The notes: generated from the letters alone by a model not told the origin. A DNA stretch of 64,000 nt from JABFSM01 sp963762545 (GCA_963762545.1 CAVXLC010000008.1:248001-312000), one strand, 5' to 3'. Positions 25,745 through 34,893 are shown, numbered from the stretch's first letter. Numbers and translations are program-made.

Positions 25745-27295
25745 GTGCTCCTCTCCCTCCTGCTCCTCACCGCCCCACCCGCCGATTCGGTGGACCTGCT
25801 CATCCGCCACGGAACGGTCTACGACGGTTCCGGCGGGGCCGCCCGGCACGTGGACGTGGGGATCCGGGGCGACCGCATCGTGTTCGTGGGAGACGCGTCC
25901 CGGGCCGGACTCGCGCCGAAGCAGACCATCGACGCCACCGGCCTCATCGTCGCCCCGGGGTTCATCGATCCGCACACCCATTCGTTCGAGGGCCTGCCCA
26001 ACCTGAGCGAGGCGCGCCGCAGGAATCCCGGCGCGCTGATGCAGGGGGTCACCACCGTCGTCCTCGGCGCCGACGGACGGGGGCCGCTCGACGTGGCTCA
26101 GGTGCTCACCGCCTCCGAGCGGCTGGGACTCGGCACCAACACCTACGCCCTGGCGGGGTTCGGTACCGCGCGGGCCCGCGTCATGGGCGCCTCGTCCGCG
26201 CCCGCGTCGCCGGCCCAGATCGATTCCATGCGGGCGCTCATCGCCCATGCGATGAGCGAGGGCGCCTTCGGCGTCGGGTCGGGCCTGTTCTACGCCCCGC
26301 AGTCGTACGCCAGCACGGAAGAGGTGATCGCCGTGCTCAAGGGCGCCACGCCGTATGGCGGCGTCTACGACACCCACCAGCGCGACGAGAGCTCCTACAC
26401 CATCGGCCTCCTCAATTCGGTGCGCGAGGCGATCCGGATCGGCCGCGAGACCGGCCTCACCACCAACATCGGCCACGTGAAGGCGCTCGGCGTCGACGTC
26501 TGGGGCGATGCCGACAGCGTGCTGGCCCTGATGCGCGCCGAGCGCGCCGCCGGCCACATGGTGGTGGCGGACCAGTATCCCTGGACCGCGAGCGGCACCA
26601 GCCTGGTGGCCGCCCTGGTGCCCCGCTGGGCCGAGTCGGGCGGGCGCGACTCGCTCCGGCTGCGCATCGCCGATCCGGCGGTTCGGGAACGGATGCTGGT
26701 GGAGATGCGGGACAACCTTCGCCGCCGCGGGGGCGACAGCACCCTGCTCCTGACCGGCGGCGCCGCCGCGGCCCGGCCGTTCGTGGGCCGGACGCTGAAG
26801 CAGGTGGCGGCGCTCAAGGGCACCGGCGCGGTGGAGGCCGCGCTGGAGCTGATCCGCACGGTCGGCGACATGGGCGTTGCGTCGTTCAACATGACCGAGC
26901 AGGACATCGAGACGTTCATGAAGGATCCGTTTGTGATGACCAGCTCGGACGGGTCCGCCGGCCATCCGAGGCTCTACGGGACCTACCCCCGCAAGATCCG
27001 CCGCTACGTCCTCGACCAGCCGGTGATCAGCATGGAGCGGATGGTCCGCGCCTCCTCGGGCCAGGTGGCCCAGGTGTACGGGATCCCGGAACGGGGCGAG
27101 CTCAAGGAGGGTTACTTCGCCGACGTGATCGTGTTCGATCCCAAGACGATTCGCGAGCAGGCCACCTACCTCGAACCGGAAAAGCTCTCGATCGGGATGC
27201 GCTGGGTGTTGGTCAACGGCAAGGCGGCGGTGGCCGACGGCGTGCCGACCGGCGCGCTCGCGGGACGGGCCATCCGGCGCCCGCCGCGCGCGTAG
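25745..27295 (+). CDS. N-acyl-D-amino-acid deacylase family amidohydrolase, probably exported
   Basis: A 516-residue amidohydrolase of the D-aminoacylase/N-acyl-D-amino-acid deacylase group. After a short signal-like start, an N-terminal beta domain (LLIRHGTVYDGSGG) is followed by the metal-binding DPHTHSFEG near residue 78. Later come HQRDESSYT, GHVKALG and the late TSSDGSAGHPR (about residue 399), a block typical of the family. A final RGELKEGYFADVIVFDP closes the barrel. Homologues hydrolyse N-acyl-D-amino acids or dipeptides. It starts at GTG 25745 with no strong ribosome site; the inverted repeat just upstream may matter. No operon partner is evident. Confidence 0.85.
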   Translation: MLLSLLLLTAPPADSVDLLIRHGTVYDGSGGAARHVDVGIRGDRIVFVGDASRAGLAPKQTIDATGLIVAPGFIDPHTHSFEGLPNLSEARRRNPGALMQGVTTVVLGADGRGPLDVAQVLTASERLGLGTNTYALAGFGTARARVMGASSAPASPAQIDSMRALIAHAMSEGAFGVGSGLFYAPQSYASTEEVIAVLKGATPYGGVYDTHQRDESSYTIGLLNSVREAIRIGRETGLTTNIGHVKALGVDVWGDADSVLALMRAERAAGHMVVADQYPWTASGTSLVAALVPRWAESGGRDSLRLRIADPAVRERMLVEMRDNLRRRGGDSTLLLTGGAAAARPFVGRTLKQVAALKGTGAVEAALELIRTVGDMGVASFNMTEQDIETFMKDPFVMTSSDGSAGHPRLYGTYPRKIRRYVLDQPVISMERMVRASSGQVAQVYGIPERGELKEGYFADVIVFDPKTIREQATYLEPEKLSIGMRWVLVNGKAAVADGVPTGALAGRAIRRPPRA

Positions 27296-27435
27296 CATCG
27301 GACCCGCGCCTGCTCGGCGAGGCCACTCCGGGCGGAAGGATCGGAGCGAGTGTAGCGGCAGGACAGGCCGTCGAACAGGGCCGGGACGGTGACCATGGTG
27401 GCCGCCACCCGCACACTAGAGTCTGGAGACCGCAC

Positions 27436-27900
27436 ATGTGGCATACCTCGGTGCCCTGGTGGGAGCTGGTGATCCGGTCGGCCATCGTCTATTCGTTCCT
27501 CCTCGGCCTCATCCGCATCACCGGCAAGCGGCAAATCGGGCAGCTGGCGCCGTTCGATCTGGTGCTCCTCCTGGTGCTCTCCAACGCGGTCCAGAACTCG
27601 ATGAACGCCGGCGACAATTCCCTCATCGGCGGCTTGCTCTCGGCCTCCACGCTGATCGCCCTGAATTCCGTCTTGTCCATCGCCACGCAGCGCAGTAAGC
27701 GGCTCGAGGGCCTGGTCGAAGGCCGCCCGCAGGTCCTCATCCACAACGGCAAGCTCTACGACAAGGTCATGGAGGATGCCCGGCTCACCCACCACGAGCT
27801 CAACGCGGCGCTGCGGCAGGCGGGATGCCTGGCGGTGGACGAGGTGCATTGTGCGGTGCTGGAAAACAACGGCGCCATCAGCGTCGTGGCGCGGAAGTGA
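27436..27900 (+). CDS. YetF-like (DUF421) membrane protein
   Basis: A 154-residue protein with three membrane helices in the first 85 residues. The motif RITGKRQIGQLAPFDLVLLLVLSN (from about residue 27; best seen in parts as GKRQIG and PFDLV) marks the DUF421/YetF family. A small cytoplasmic domain ends it (LEGRPQVLI-like stretch, then EVHCAVLENNGAISV). The function is unknown; relatives in Bacillus are spore-associated. The ATG at 27436 gives the usual start. The stop overlaps a possible broken ORF (GTGA). Confidence 0.85.
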   Translation: MWHTSVPWWELVIRSAIVYSFLLGLIRITGKRQIGQLAPFDLVLLLVLSNAVQNSMNAGDNSLIGGLLSASTLIALNSVLSIATQRSKRLEGLVEGRPQVLIHNGKLYDKVMEDARLTHHELNAALRQAGCLAVDEVHCAVLENNGAISVVARK

Positions 27901-28122
27901 CGCCCTTCCCGCGGTCTCCCCTGGGGTACGCCCTGGCGCTCGGTTACCCGGCCGTCCCAGACCACGCTGGGCTGGCTCCCCAGGCAGACCGGGGTGCCAC
28001 CGGTGAATTTCGACCATCCCGGTCTCGCGGGTTATGCCCAGCTGACCGCCCACCACCTCCTCACCAGTGCCCTGCTCTACGCGATGGGGTTCGGAATGAC
28101 GTGGGGCCTTCGGCGGCTGTAG
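27897..28122 (+). pseudogene. Possible short frameshifted ORF after yetF-like gene
   Basis: A GTG at 27897 overlaps the preceding stop (GTGA) and opens a frame reading TPFPRSPLGYALALGYPA. This then runs out of sense near 27955, while another frame continues with LGWLPRQTGVPP and ends in ALLYAMGFGMTWGLRRL with TAG at 28120-28122. The total length, 226 bases, is one base off a whole number of codons, which fits a single indel around 27955. It would be a roughly 75-residue protein of unknown type. A sequencing error or chance is possible. Confidence 0.3.
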
Positions 28123-28128
28123 GCCGTT

Positions 28129-28761
28129 TCAGCACACCAGGAGGTGCCGCGGCGAGCGGGTAGCGTACTCCACCTTCCACCAGTGCGGGTCGTTGGGTTC
28201 GGCGAGGGTCACGTCCGACGGGACCGTCGCGGGCGCCGCCCGGAATTCCTGACGGAGCCGGACGAACAGGCTGTCGGGGTCGGGCCAGCCCTCGCTCCAT
28301 TCCGCGATCTCGTTGCCGGCCGCCAGCTCCGCCGACAGAATCCCGTGCAGGGCCGGATGCAGTCGGGCGAGCACCTCGGTGCGCTTCCGCTCCAGCCATC
28401 GGGCCCGGGTGATGCGGTAGCGGGCCAGCCGGGCATCGGCCTCCGTGAGTCGCGGGTCGTCATGCGGCGCGGTGTCGAGGTGCTCGGCCCCGCTCTTCTC
28501 CAGTACCCGCCGGGACGCCGTGTTCGATTCGAGCACGCACGACTGAACTTCGTCGAGCCGCAGGCCGCCGAACGCGAATTCCAGTACGTTCTTCACCGCG
28601 AAGCTGGCGTATCCTTTCCCCCAATAAGGGCGGCCGATCCAGTAGCCGAGCTCCTCCGCCCGGTGCGCGTCGACGCCGTGCAGCCCGATGACGCCCACCA
28701 GGTCGCCCGCGTCCACGATGGCGAAGACCCAGGAAACCCCTTCGGCGCGCTCCTGGATCAT
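28129..28761 (-). CDS. GNAT acetyltransferase with extra C-terminal domain; N-terminus lacks a start codon
   Basis: The first ATG in frame, at 28761, gives 210 residues. These include the acetyl-CoA-binding part of a RimJ/RimL-type GNAT (GYWIGRPYWGKGYAS, then VLESNTASRRVLEKSGA), followed by about 110 residues of an added domain ending in HLLVC. The frame remains open and clearly homologous further upstream to about 28905 (YLLSPDHAEAVQRLASD and ATTRIPHPYPEDGA), which is the normal GNAT N-terminus. That part has no ATG, GTG or TTG. Either translation starts at a rare codon, or one base is missing near the GGGG run at about 28888 and the start is the GTG at about 28916. Confidence 0.75.
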   Translation of the reverse strand: MIQERAEGVSWVFAIVDAGDLVGVIGLHGVDAHRAEELGYWIGRPYWGKGYASFAVKNVLEFAFGGLRLDEVQSCVLESNTASRRVLEKSGAEHLDTAPHDDPRLTEADARLARYRITRARWLERKRTEVLARLHPALHGILSAELAAGNEIAEWSEGWPDPDSLFVRLRQEFRAAPATVPSDVTLAEPNDPHWWKVEYATRSPRHLLVC

Positions 28762-28912
28762 CTGCTCGATCCAGAGCCGGGCCCCGTCCTCGGGGTAGGG
28801 GTGGGGGATGCGCGTGGTGGCCGCGATGGCGGCATCCGAGGCGAGGCGCTGAACGGCCTCGGCATGGTCGGGACTCAGGAGATAGACCCCGACGGAGCGG
28901 GTCGCGCGCCGG

Positions 28913-29512
28913 TCACTTCCAGCCGCCTTTCCGCCCTCCCAGCATCATCGCGCCCAGCATGAGCGCGTAACCCGCCGCCAGCACCGGGATCGGAGCGCCG
29001 CCGATCAGCAGAGCCTTTTCCTGGGCCGACGCGGTTCCCCGCATCCAGAGCAGCGCGCTGCCGCCGATCATGCCCAGCACCACCGCAGTGGGAATCAGCA
29101 GCGCGCCCCGGGTCCGCGCGGTGTTGGTGATCAGGACGCCGGCCAGGAACAGGAGCGCCAGTCCATCGATGCCCCAGGCCAGGATCATCCACGGCGTGCG
29201 GGGCTCGCCGCGGAAGGCCGTGAATCCGATGGCCGCCGCGCCCAGGACCGTCCAGACCAGCCACGAAACCAGGACGACCGGCGGCAGGCGGCCCCGCCCC
29301 ACCTTGTAGCCCCACCGGAGCAGGGCCGCCCCGATCTGGCCGGTGGGCGTGGCGATGCCGACCGGCTGGCGGGAGAGCAGCACCGCGCCGATGCCGCAGA
29401 GCGCGAGCGTGAGGCCGCACCAGACCGCCAGCGCCACCGGCGGGCTCCAGTGAAGCGCGCACCAGACCGCGACGGCGGCCATCACCGCCAGGACGATGAT
29501 GCGGCGAATCAT
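28913..29512 (-). CDS. Membrane protein of unknown function
   Basis: A 199-residue polytopic membrane protein with about six hydrophobic segments separated by short loops. No family motif is recognised. It begins at ATG 29512, 14 bases after the stop of the gene upstream on the same strand, with which it is probably co-transcribed. The upstream open frame that extends it to 333 residues reads as non-coding. Confidence 0.6.
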   Translation of the reverse strand: MIRRIIVLAVMAAVAVWCALHWSPPVALAVWCGLTLALCGIGAVLLSRQPVGIATPTGQIGAALLRWGYKVGRGRLPPVVLVSWLVWTVLGAAAIGFTAFRGEPRTPWMILAWGIDGLALLFLAGVLITNTARTRGALLIPTAVVLGMIGGSALLWMRGTASAQEKALLIGGAPIPVLAAGYALMLGAMMLGGRKGGWK

Positions 29513-29526
29513 CCGCGCCAGCTCCC

Positions 29527-31368
29527 TCAGTTCGTGAAGAGGTTGTCGTACCGACCGGTCGCGAGCGCGGCGTCGAACCGCTCTCCGATCCGGGTCACCA
29601 GCGCCGGAGCTTCGGCACCGCCCCGCTCCAGCGACACCGCGACGTACCCGAAGTCCGAGCTGAAGGCCACCAGCACCCGGTGCCCCTCGATCGTCACCGG
29701 GAGCTCGTAGGCTCCGGAGTCGGCCGGCTGCCGCTCCGCCTTGAATTCCTTCACCAGGAACTCGATCAGCGCATCCCGCAACCCCTCGGTTCCCTTTTCC
29801 AGCCGGTAGGTGCGGTGCCCGTCGCTTTCGGTCGAGATCTCGCCGGAATAGGGGAGCGGCACGAAATGCCGGCGCTCCGCCAGGCGATCCGCCTCGCCCC
29901 GGCTCCGCTGCCATTCGAAATGATGGTCCAGCCAGGCCGGATCGAGCGCTTCGAGCTTGGGATAGCGCATCCGGGCCGGATCGATCGGCAGGGTGTAGGT
30001 CCGATTGTCCATGAAGTCGGTGACCAGCAGCACCGGAGGAGGAGCGGTGCCGCTCGGGTTGGCGAAGGTCACGAAGCTCCGCTCATCGGGCGACAGCGCG
30101 AGCGGCCGCACGGCGGGGATGTCGTAGACGGTCGTGTCGGGCGTGAAACGGTGCACCGCGAGCTGCCGGGTGTCCACTACGGCGGAGCCGATGCGGTAGA
30201 GGCCGGGGCGGGCGTAGCTCACCCGGTCGATCCGCCCCCGGACCGGTTGACCCCGGGCGGCGGCGTGGAACAGCGCGGTGTCCGAGGTCAGCACCTCGCC
30301 CTTGCTCGGGCCACCGCACTCGGCCACGAATTCGGTGCGGGCCCGCTGGTCCACCTCGGACACCAGGTAACAGTATCCCGAGCCGTCGGGCGGATCGACA
30401 TGGATCAGGAGCGCGAGGCGGGGTCCCGCCACCAGCGCCACATCGTCGACCCGATCGAACCGCCGGGTGGCGTCGCCGGTGGCGCTGGTTTTTCCCTCGA
30501 TGACCAGGGGCTCCCCTCGGTAGCGAAATCCGTACGAGGCACCGGTGACGAACACGGTGTGCTGGTCCTGCTGCTCCTGGTGGAAGCCGAAGGCGCTGGT
30601 GGTGATCTCGAACGGTCCGACCGTCTCGGTCCGGATCGGCTGATTGCCCTTCCTGACCCGGTACCGATAGCTGAGCAGGTTGGCCGGAACGGTGACTCCG
30701 GGGCGGAACTTGGGCAGCCAGTCGCTCCACTCCAGGTCTTTCTTCCCCGGAAACGCCCGCAGGGGCACCTGGAAACCCTGGGTGTCCCTCTCTCCGGTGT
30801 TCACCGAGAGCATCCGGGTGCCCCGGCTGGTGAACACCTCCACCGCGCCCGGCACCACCCAGCGGCCATCCACCAGGTGGGCGTCCTCCATCCAGAGCGG
30901 TCCGCTCTCGGTGGCCCGCACCGTACGGGAGAAGCGGGGAATCGAGTGGAGGCTGAGGGACGGCTCGTCCGGTCCCACTGCGGATGGCGCCTCCTTCCGA
31001 TCGGCCGGCCAGCGCACCTCCACCGCCAGCATCAGCGTCTCGCCGTCCAGCGTGGGCGGCACATCGGCGAGCAGGCGGGTCAGGCCGCCGCTCAGCACCC
31101 CGAGGCCCGCCACCACCGCCAGCGACAACCCCAGCGCTCGAAGGAAGCCGGGGTGGGCGCCGGCCGCGACCAGGCGGGCGATGACCAGCCCGATGACCAG
31201 CCCGGCTCCGAAGCCCAGGATCCCGAGCGCCAGGACGAAATAGCCCGACGCGCCCTCCCGGCTGGAGATGTGATACCAGTCCACCGCCATCGCGGCGATG
31301 TAGCCGCTGACGAACATGCCAAGGAGGCCGGTGAGCAGGGCGCTGAAGATGGAGGTGGGCCAGGACAT
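29527..31368 (-). CDS. Large membrane-anchored protein of unknown function
   Basis: A 613-residue protein: three hydrophobic helices within the first 110 residues, then about 500 residues of probable extracytoplasmic domain that is beta-rich with mixed charge. The membrane start resembles the resistance to organic solvents / ResB-like style only in topology; I find no ResB haem motif and make no such call. The long domain contains segments such as FRPGVTVPANLLSYRYRV and FVTFANPSGTAPPPVLL. The ATG at 31368 is chosen because the hydrophobic N-terminus begins there; the open frame continues 105 codons upstream without sense. Confidence 0.55.
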   Translation of the reverse strand: MSWPTSIFSALLTGLLGMFVSGYIAAMAVDWYHISSREGASGYFVLALGILGFGAGLVIGLVIARLVAAGAHPGFLRALGLSLAVVAGLGVLSGGLTRLLADVPPTLDGETLMLAVEVRWPADRKEAPSAVGPDEPSLSLHSIPRFSRTVRATESGPLWMEDAHLVDGRWVVPGAVEVFTSRGTRMLSVNTGERDTQGFQVPLRAFPGKKDLEWSDWLPKFRPGVTVPANLLSYRYRVRKGNQPIRTETVGPFEITTSAFGFHQEQQDQHTVFVTGASYGFRYRGEPLVIEGKTSATGDATRRFDRVDDVALVAGPRLALLIHVDPPDGSGYCYLVSEVDQRARTEFVAECGGPSKGEVLTSDTALFHAAARGQPVRGRIDRVSYARPGLYRIGSAVVDTRQLAVHRFTPDTTVYDIPAVRPLALSPDERSFVTFANPSGTAPPPVLLVTDFMDNRTYTLPIDPARMRYPKLEALDPAWLDHHFEWQRSRGEADRLAERRHFVPLPYSGEISTESDGHRTYRLEKGTEGLRDALIEFLVKEFKAERQPADSGAYELPVTIEGHRVLVAFSSDFGYVAVSLERGGAEAPALVTRIGERFDAALATGRYDNLFTN

Positions 31369-31601
31369 GGCGGAGATGATAGTCTCCGTCCGCCAGGTTG
31401 GCGATGCTCCGGCTGACGGGCCGAACCCCATGCCTCCTGAGCGCCCCGCCTTCTGGCGCTGCCCCGACTGGGCGCGGGTGTTTGGCAACCGCAACCAGAA
31501 GCACCTGGGCACCCGGTCGAGGCTCGCCTCCCGGTGACCCTTGCCGCGCGGATATCTTTCAGCGACGTTCGATCCGCCCCACCATCTCACGGAGTACCCA
31601 G
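31369..31601. other. Divergent intergenic region
   Basis: This 233-base region lies between two divergent genes (31368 minus, 31602 plus) and should hold both promoters. I see no clear repeat, RNA hairpin or strong promoter hexamers. The short stretch ending in CACGGAGTACCCAG before 31602 offers a GGAG ribosome site for the plus-strand gene. Confidence 0.4.
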
Positions 31602-31967
31602 ATGAAACGATTCGTCCTGTCGCTGGCCCTCGCCACCGCGGTCCTGACCACCGGGGTCGCGGCCCAGTCCGTTGCCGGCGCATGGGATGCGGCGATGAAT
31701 ACGCCCGGTGGCGTCCGCAATTTCAAGATCGACTTCCAGGTGAAGGGCGATACGCTCACCGGCACCGTGCACCGGCAGGCCGGCGACGTGCCGCTCCGGG
31801 GAACCATCAAGGGTGACACCGTGACGTTCAGCTACACCATCGACTACAACGGCAACGACCTGGTCCTCACGATGACCGCCAAACTCGTCGGCGACACAAT
31901 GAGAGGCACCGTGGACTTCGGGGGAGTCGCGCAGGACGAATTCTCGGCCAAGCGGGCACCCCAATGA
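31602..31967 (+). CDS. Small secreted protein, beta-rich, unknown function
   Basis: A 121-residue protein with a Sec signal peptide (hydrophobic residues 5-22, likely cleavage after VAAQ). It is followed by repeated short beta strands of the form GDTLTGTV, GTIKGDTVTF and GDTMRGTV, suggesting a small beta-barrel or sandwich. Proteins of this style are common as predicted secreted proteins in Gemmatimonadota and Acidobacteriota (from memory). The stop overlaps the next gene (ATGA). Confidence 0.65.
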   Translation: MKRFVLSLALATAVLTTGVAAQSVAGAWDAAMNTPGGVRNFKIDFQVKGDTLTGTVHRQAGDVPLRGTIKGDTVTFSYTIDYNGNDLVLTMTAKLVGDTMRGTVDFGGVAQDEFSAKRAPQ

Positions 31968-32776
31968 CCGCCGAGCGCTGCCGGGAATTCCGGCGGCTCC
32001 ACGAGTCGGGCTGCTTCGTGATCCCCAACCCATGGGACGTGGGGAGCGCCCGCCTGCTCGCGCGCCTCGGCTTCAAGGCGCTGGCGACGACCAGCTCCGG
32101 ATTGGCCTGGTCGCTGGGACGGCAGGACAACCACACCACCCTGGAGGAAACCCTGGACCGCCTCCGCGCGATCGCGGGCGCAGTCGACGTGCCCGTCAAC
32201 GCCGATTTCGAAGGCGGATTCGCGGTGGAGCCGGCCCGGGTCGAGGCCAACGTGGCCGCGGCGGCGGCGACCGGCATCGCCGGGCTCTCGATCGAGGACT
32301 CCACCGGAAACCCCGCGAGCCCGCTGTTCGATGCGGTGCTCGCGGTGGAGCGGATCCGGGCCGCCCGCCGGGCCATCGACCGGAGCGGAACCGGGGTCCT
32401 GCTCACCGGCCGTTCGGAAGGCTTCATCGTGGGGCGCCCCGATCTCCCCGAGACCATCCGCCGCCTCACCGCCTACGCCGAGGCGGGCGCCGACTGCCTC
32501 TACGCGCCGGGGATTCGCACGCCCGATCAGATCGCCGCCGTGGTGCGGGCGGTGGCGCCCAGGCCGGTGAACGTGCTGGTGGGAGCCGATTTCACCACGG
32601 TCGCCGACCTGGCCCGGGCCGGAGTCCGCCGGATCAGCACGGGCGGCGCGCTGGCCCGCGCCGCCTGGGGCGGCTTCCTCGAGGCGGCCAGGGAGATCGC
32701 CGAGCACGGCACGTTCAAGGGCCTGGCCCACGCGCTCCCCTGGGCCGAGATCGAGGGCGCCTTCGCAGGGTCCTGA
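31964..32776 (+). CDS. Isocitrate lyase/PEP mutase family protein
   Basis: A 270-residue TIM-barrel protein of the isocitrate lyase/phosphoenolpyruvate mutase superfamily. The blocks FVIPNPWDVGSARLLARLG, VNADFEGGF and IAGLSIEDSTG match the subgroup often annotated as oxaloacetate decarboxylase or carboxyphosphonoenolpyruvate mutase-like. The classic KKCGH signature of isocitrate lyase is not present, and the exact reaction is unknown. It is translationally coupled to the small secreted protein upstream. Confidence 0.8.
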   Translation: MTAERCREFRRLHESGCFVIPNPWDVGSARLLARLGFKALATTSSGLAWSLGRQDNHTTLEETLDRLRAIAGAVDVPVNADFEGGFAVEPARVEANVAAAAATGIAGLSIEDSTGNPASPLFDAVLAVERIRAARRAIDRSGTGVLLTGRSEGFIVGRPDLPETIRRLTAYAEAGADCLYAPGIRTPDQIAAVVRAVAPRPVNVLVGADFTTVADLARAGVRRISTGGALARAAWGGFLEAAREIAEHGTFKGLAHALPWAEIEGAFAGS

Positions 32777-32806
32777 CCCGCTGTCATCGCTCCGACATGT
32801 TCGGGG

Positions 32807-32815
32807 TGGTATACT
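32807..32815 (+). promoter_or_regulatory. Extended -10 promoter element before the beta-propeller gene
   Basis: TGG-TATACT forms an extended -10 box (TG, one base, then TATACT at 32810-32815), about 48 bases upstream of the ATG at 32864. No good -35 hexamer is visible, which is common with extended -10 promoters. Confidence 0.4.
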
Positions 32816-32863
32816 CTTGGCCTCCCGGCTCCCGGGCCATCCTGCATCCACCGTAGAGGCCGT

Positions 32864-33910
32864 ATGATCAGACACTCTCTCGCCGCGCCTGCCCTGCTCC
32901 TCGCCGCGCTGGTCCTTCCCGGCGCCGCGCAGGCCCAGACCTTCAAGGTCCAGCGCATGAGCATCGGCGGCGACGGCGGCACCGACTACATCGTGGCCGA
33001 GCCCGGCACCGGGCGGGTCTTCGTCTCCCGGGGCACCCACTTCATGATCATCGACGGTGCCACCGGCAAGGTGCTGGGTGACATCATGGACACGCCGCGC
33101 ACTCATGGCGCCGCGCTGGTCGCCAAGGAAAACAAGGGCTTCACCACCAACGGCGGTGATTCCACGGTGACCATGTTCGACCTGAAGACGCTCGCCCCGA
33201 TCAAGAAGATCAAGGTGGCCACCGGGGGCCTCGACGGCATCATGTACGACCCGTCGATCGACCGGGTGATCCTCACCAACCACAGCCGCCCGATCGGCAC
33301 CGTCGTCGCGCTCGACCCCAAGAACGGTGACATCACCGGCACCGCCGAGCTCGAGGACAACGCGCCCGAGGGCGCGGCCAGCGACGGCAAGGGGCGGCTC
33401 TTCGTCAACAACGAAGGCAAGAGCACCATCCAGGTGATCGACGCCAAGACGATGAAGGCGGTGGCGTCATGGCCCCTCGCACCCTGCGAGGGCCCCACCG
33501 GCATTGCCTACGACAAGGCGTCGAACCGGATCTTCTCCGGCTGCGGCAAGACCTCGGTGGTCGTGGACGCGAGCAGCGGCAAGATCGTCGCGACGATTCC
33601 CAACGGCGACGGGGTGGACGCCCTGGGGTGGGACCCGTCCGAGAAGCTCATTTACATACCCGCCGGGCGCGACGGTAATGTCACGGTGGTGCACCAGGAC
33701 TCGCCCGACAAGTACACGGTGGTGGCCACGGTCCCCACCATGCAGGGCGCCAAGACCATCGGGGTCGATCCGGTCAAGCACATCGCGTATCTGTTCCAGC
33801 CCGAGTACGGTCCGGCCCCCGAGCCGCCGGCGGGTACGCCCCCGCCGCCGCGCGGCCGGGGACCCCGTGGCCCGATCGTGGGCACCTGGTTCTTCGTTAT
33901 CACCCACTAG
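32864..33910 (+). CDS. Secreted beta-propeller (YVTN-type repeat) protein
   Basis: A 348-residue secreted protein with a Sec signal peptide (residues 1-24, ending AQAQ). It is followed by repeated blade-like units of about 40 residues (for example VFVSRGTHFMIIDGATGKVLG, VTMFDLKTLAPIKKI, IQVIDAKTMKAVASW, VVDASSGKIVATI). These are the NHL/YVTN seven-blade propeller type. The C-terminus is Pro/Gly/Arg-rich (PPAGTPPPPRGRGP). Such proteins are usually binding or adhesion modules; the ligand is unknown. A strong terminator follows. Confidence 0.82.
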   Translation: MIRHSLAAPALLLAALVLPGAAQAQTFKVQRMSIGGDGGTDYIVAEPGTGRVFVSRGTHFMIIDGATGKVLGDIMDTPRTHGAALVAKENKGFTTNGGDSTVTMFDLKTLAPIKKIKVATGGLDGIMYDPSIDRVILTNHSRPIGTVVALDPKNGDITGTAELEDNAPEGAASDGKGRLFVNNEGKSTIQVIDAKTMKAVASWPLAPCEGPTGIAYDKASNRIFSGCGKTSVVVDASSGKIVATIPNGDGVDALGWDPSEKLIYIPAGRDGNVTVVHQDSPDKYTVVATVPTMQGAKTIGVDPVKHIAYLFQPEYGPAPEPPAGTPPPPRGRGPRGPIVGTWFFVITH

Positions 33911-33933
33911 GCCATCGCGGCATCCGCTCGACC

Positions 33934-33969
33934 AACGTCCGGGCCGCGCGGCCCGGACGTTCGTTTTTT
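33934..33969 (+). terminator. Rho-independent terminator
   Basis: A perfect 12-bp stem (33934-33945 with 33950-33961), a four-base loop, and TTTTTT at 33964-33969. It ends the beta-propeller gene, 23 bases past its stop. Confidence 0.9.
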
Positions 33970-34052
33970 GAGACCCCGAGACTCGATGACTCGCCGCCCG
34001 GCGAACGCCGCCCGGCCCCATAGGTTGGACTGACCCCGACTTGCGACCGATC

Positions 34053-34874
34053 ATGACCGGCTCAGCCGACGAATACGCCCAGATCGCCGAGTTCTACGAC
34101 CACGTCACCGTGTACCGGGAGCGACCCGACGTCGCCTTCTTCATCGAGGCGGCGCGGGAGGCGGGCTCGCCGGTGCTGGAGATCGGCTGCGGCACCGGAC
34201 GGGTGCTCCTTCCGGTCGCCCGCGCCGGCTTCGACATGGTCGGGCTCGACGCGTCGCCCGGCATGCTGGCGGTCTGTCGCGGGAAGCTCCAGCACGAGCC
34301 CGAGGCGGTGCGGACGCGGGTCGAGTTGATCGAGGGAGACATGCGGGCATTCGACCTCGGCCGGGTGTTCAACCTGGTCATCATTCCGTTCCGGCCCTTC
34401 CAGCATCTCCTGACCGTGGAGGATCAGCGCGCCTGCCTCGGGTCTGTCTCCCGACACCTGGCCCCCGGGGGCAGACTGATCCTCGACTTGTTCAATCCGT
34501 CGCTCGACTACCTCGCCAAGCGGGTCACCGGCGAGGAAATTCCCGAAGGGGCCGAGTTCTCCATGCCCGACGGCCGGCGCGTGTCCCGCGCCACCCGGAT
34601 CCTCGCGCAGGATCGCTTCAGCCAGGTCAATCGGGTGGAGCTCATCTACCACGTCACCCATCCCGACGGCCGGACCGAACGATTCCTCCATGCCTTCGGC
34701 ATGCGCTATCTCTTCCGTTTCGAGGCCGAGCATCTGCTGGCCCGCGCCGGGTTCGAGGTCGAGCACCTCTATGCCGCGTACGACCGCAGCGCCTACGGCT
34801 CGATCTACCCTGGGGAGCTGATCTTCGTCGCGAGAAAGCCGGTGTGCCCCGCACCGGTTCCGTCGTCTCTGTAA
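34053..34874 (+). CDS. Class I SAM-dependent methyltransferase
   Basis: A 273-residue methyltransferase. Motif I is VLEIGCGTGRVLLP at about residue 38, followed by the acidic loop VGLDASPGML, and GDMRAFDLG precedes the motif IV region (FNLVIIPFRPF). The substrate cannot be told. ATG 34053 is preferred to TTG 34041 because it is a stronger start codon; the four extra residues make no difference to the fold. Confidence 0.82.
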   Translation: MTGSADEYAQIAEFYDHVTVYRERPDVAFFIEAAREAGSPVLEIGCGTGRVLLPVARAGFDMVGLDASPGMLAVCRGKLQHEPEAVRTRVELIEGDMRAFDLGRVFNLVIIPFRPFQHLLTVEDQRACLGSVSRHLAPGGRLILDLFNPSLDYLAKRVTGEEIPEGAEFSMPDGRRVSRATRILAQDRFSQVNRVELIYHVTHPDGRTERFLHAFGMRYLFRFEAEHLLARAGFEVEHLYAAYDRSAYGSIYPGELIFVARKPVCPAPVPSSL

Positions 34875-34893
34875 GAGGGGCCCGCGGCCCCTC
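34875..34893. repeat. 8-bp GC-rich hairpin after the methyltransferase gene
   Basis: GAGGGGCC, a three-base loop, then GGCCCCTC, starting right after the stop codon. No T-run follows, so at most it is a weak terminator or an mRNA-stabilising hairpin. Confidence 0.4.

Noticed and set aside
29527..31368. ResB or cytochrome c biogenesis assignment
   Set aside because: Only the topology (membrane helices then a large outer domain) fits; no haem-binding His pattern or ResB motif is seen.
34875..34893. Rho-independent terminator after the methyltransferase gene
   Set aside because: The stem is good but no T-run follows; recorded as a plain hairpin.
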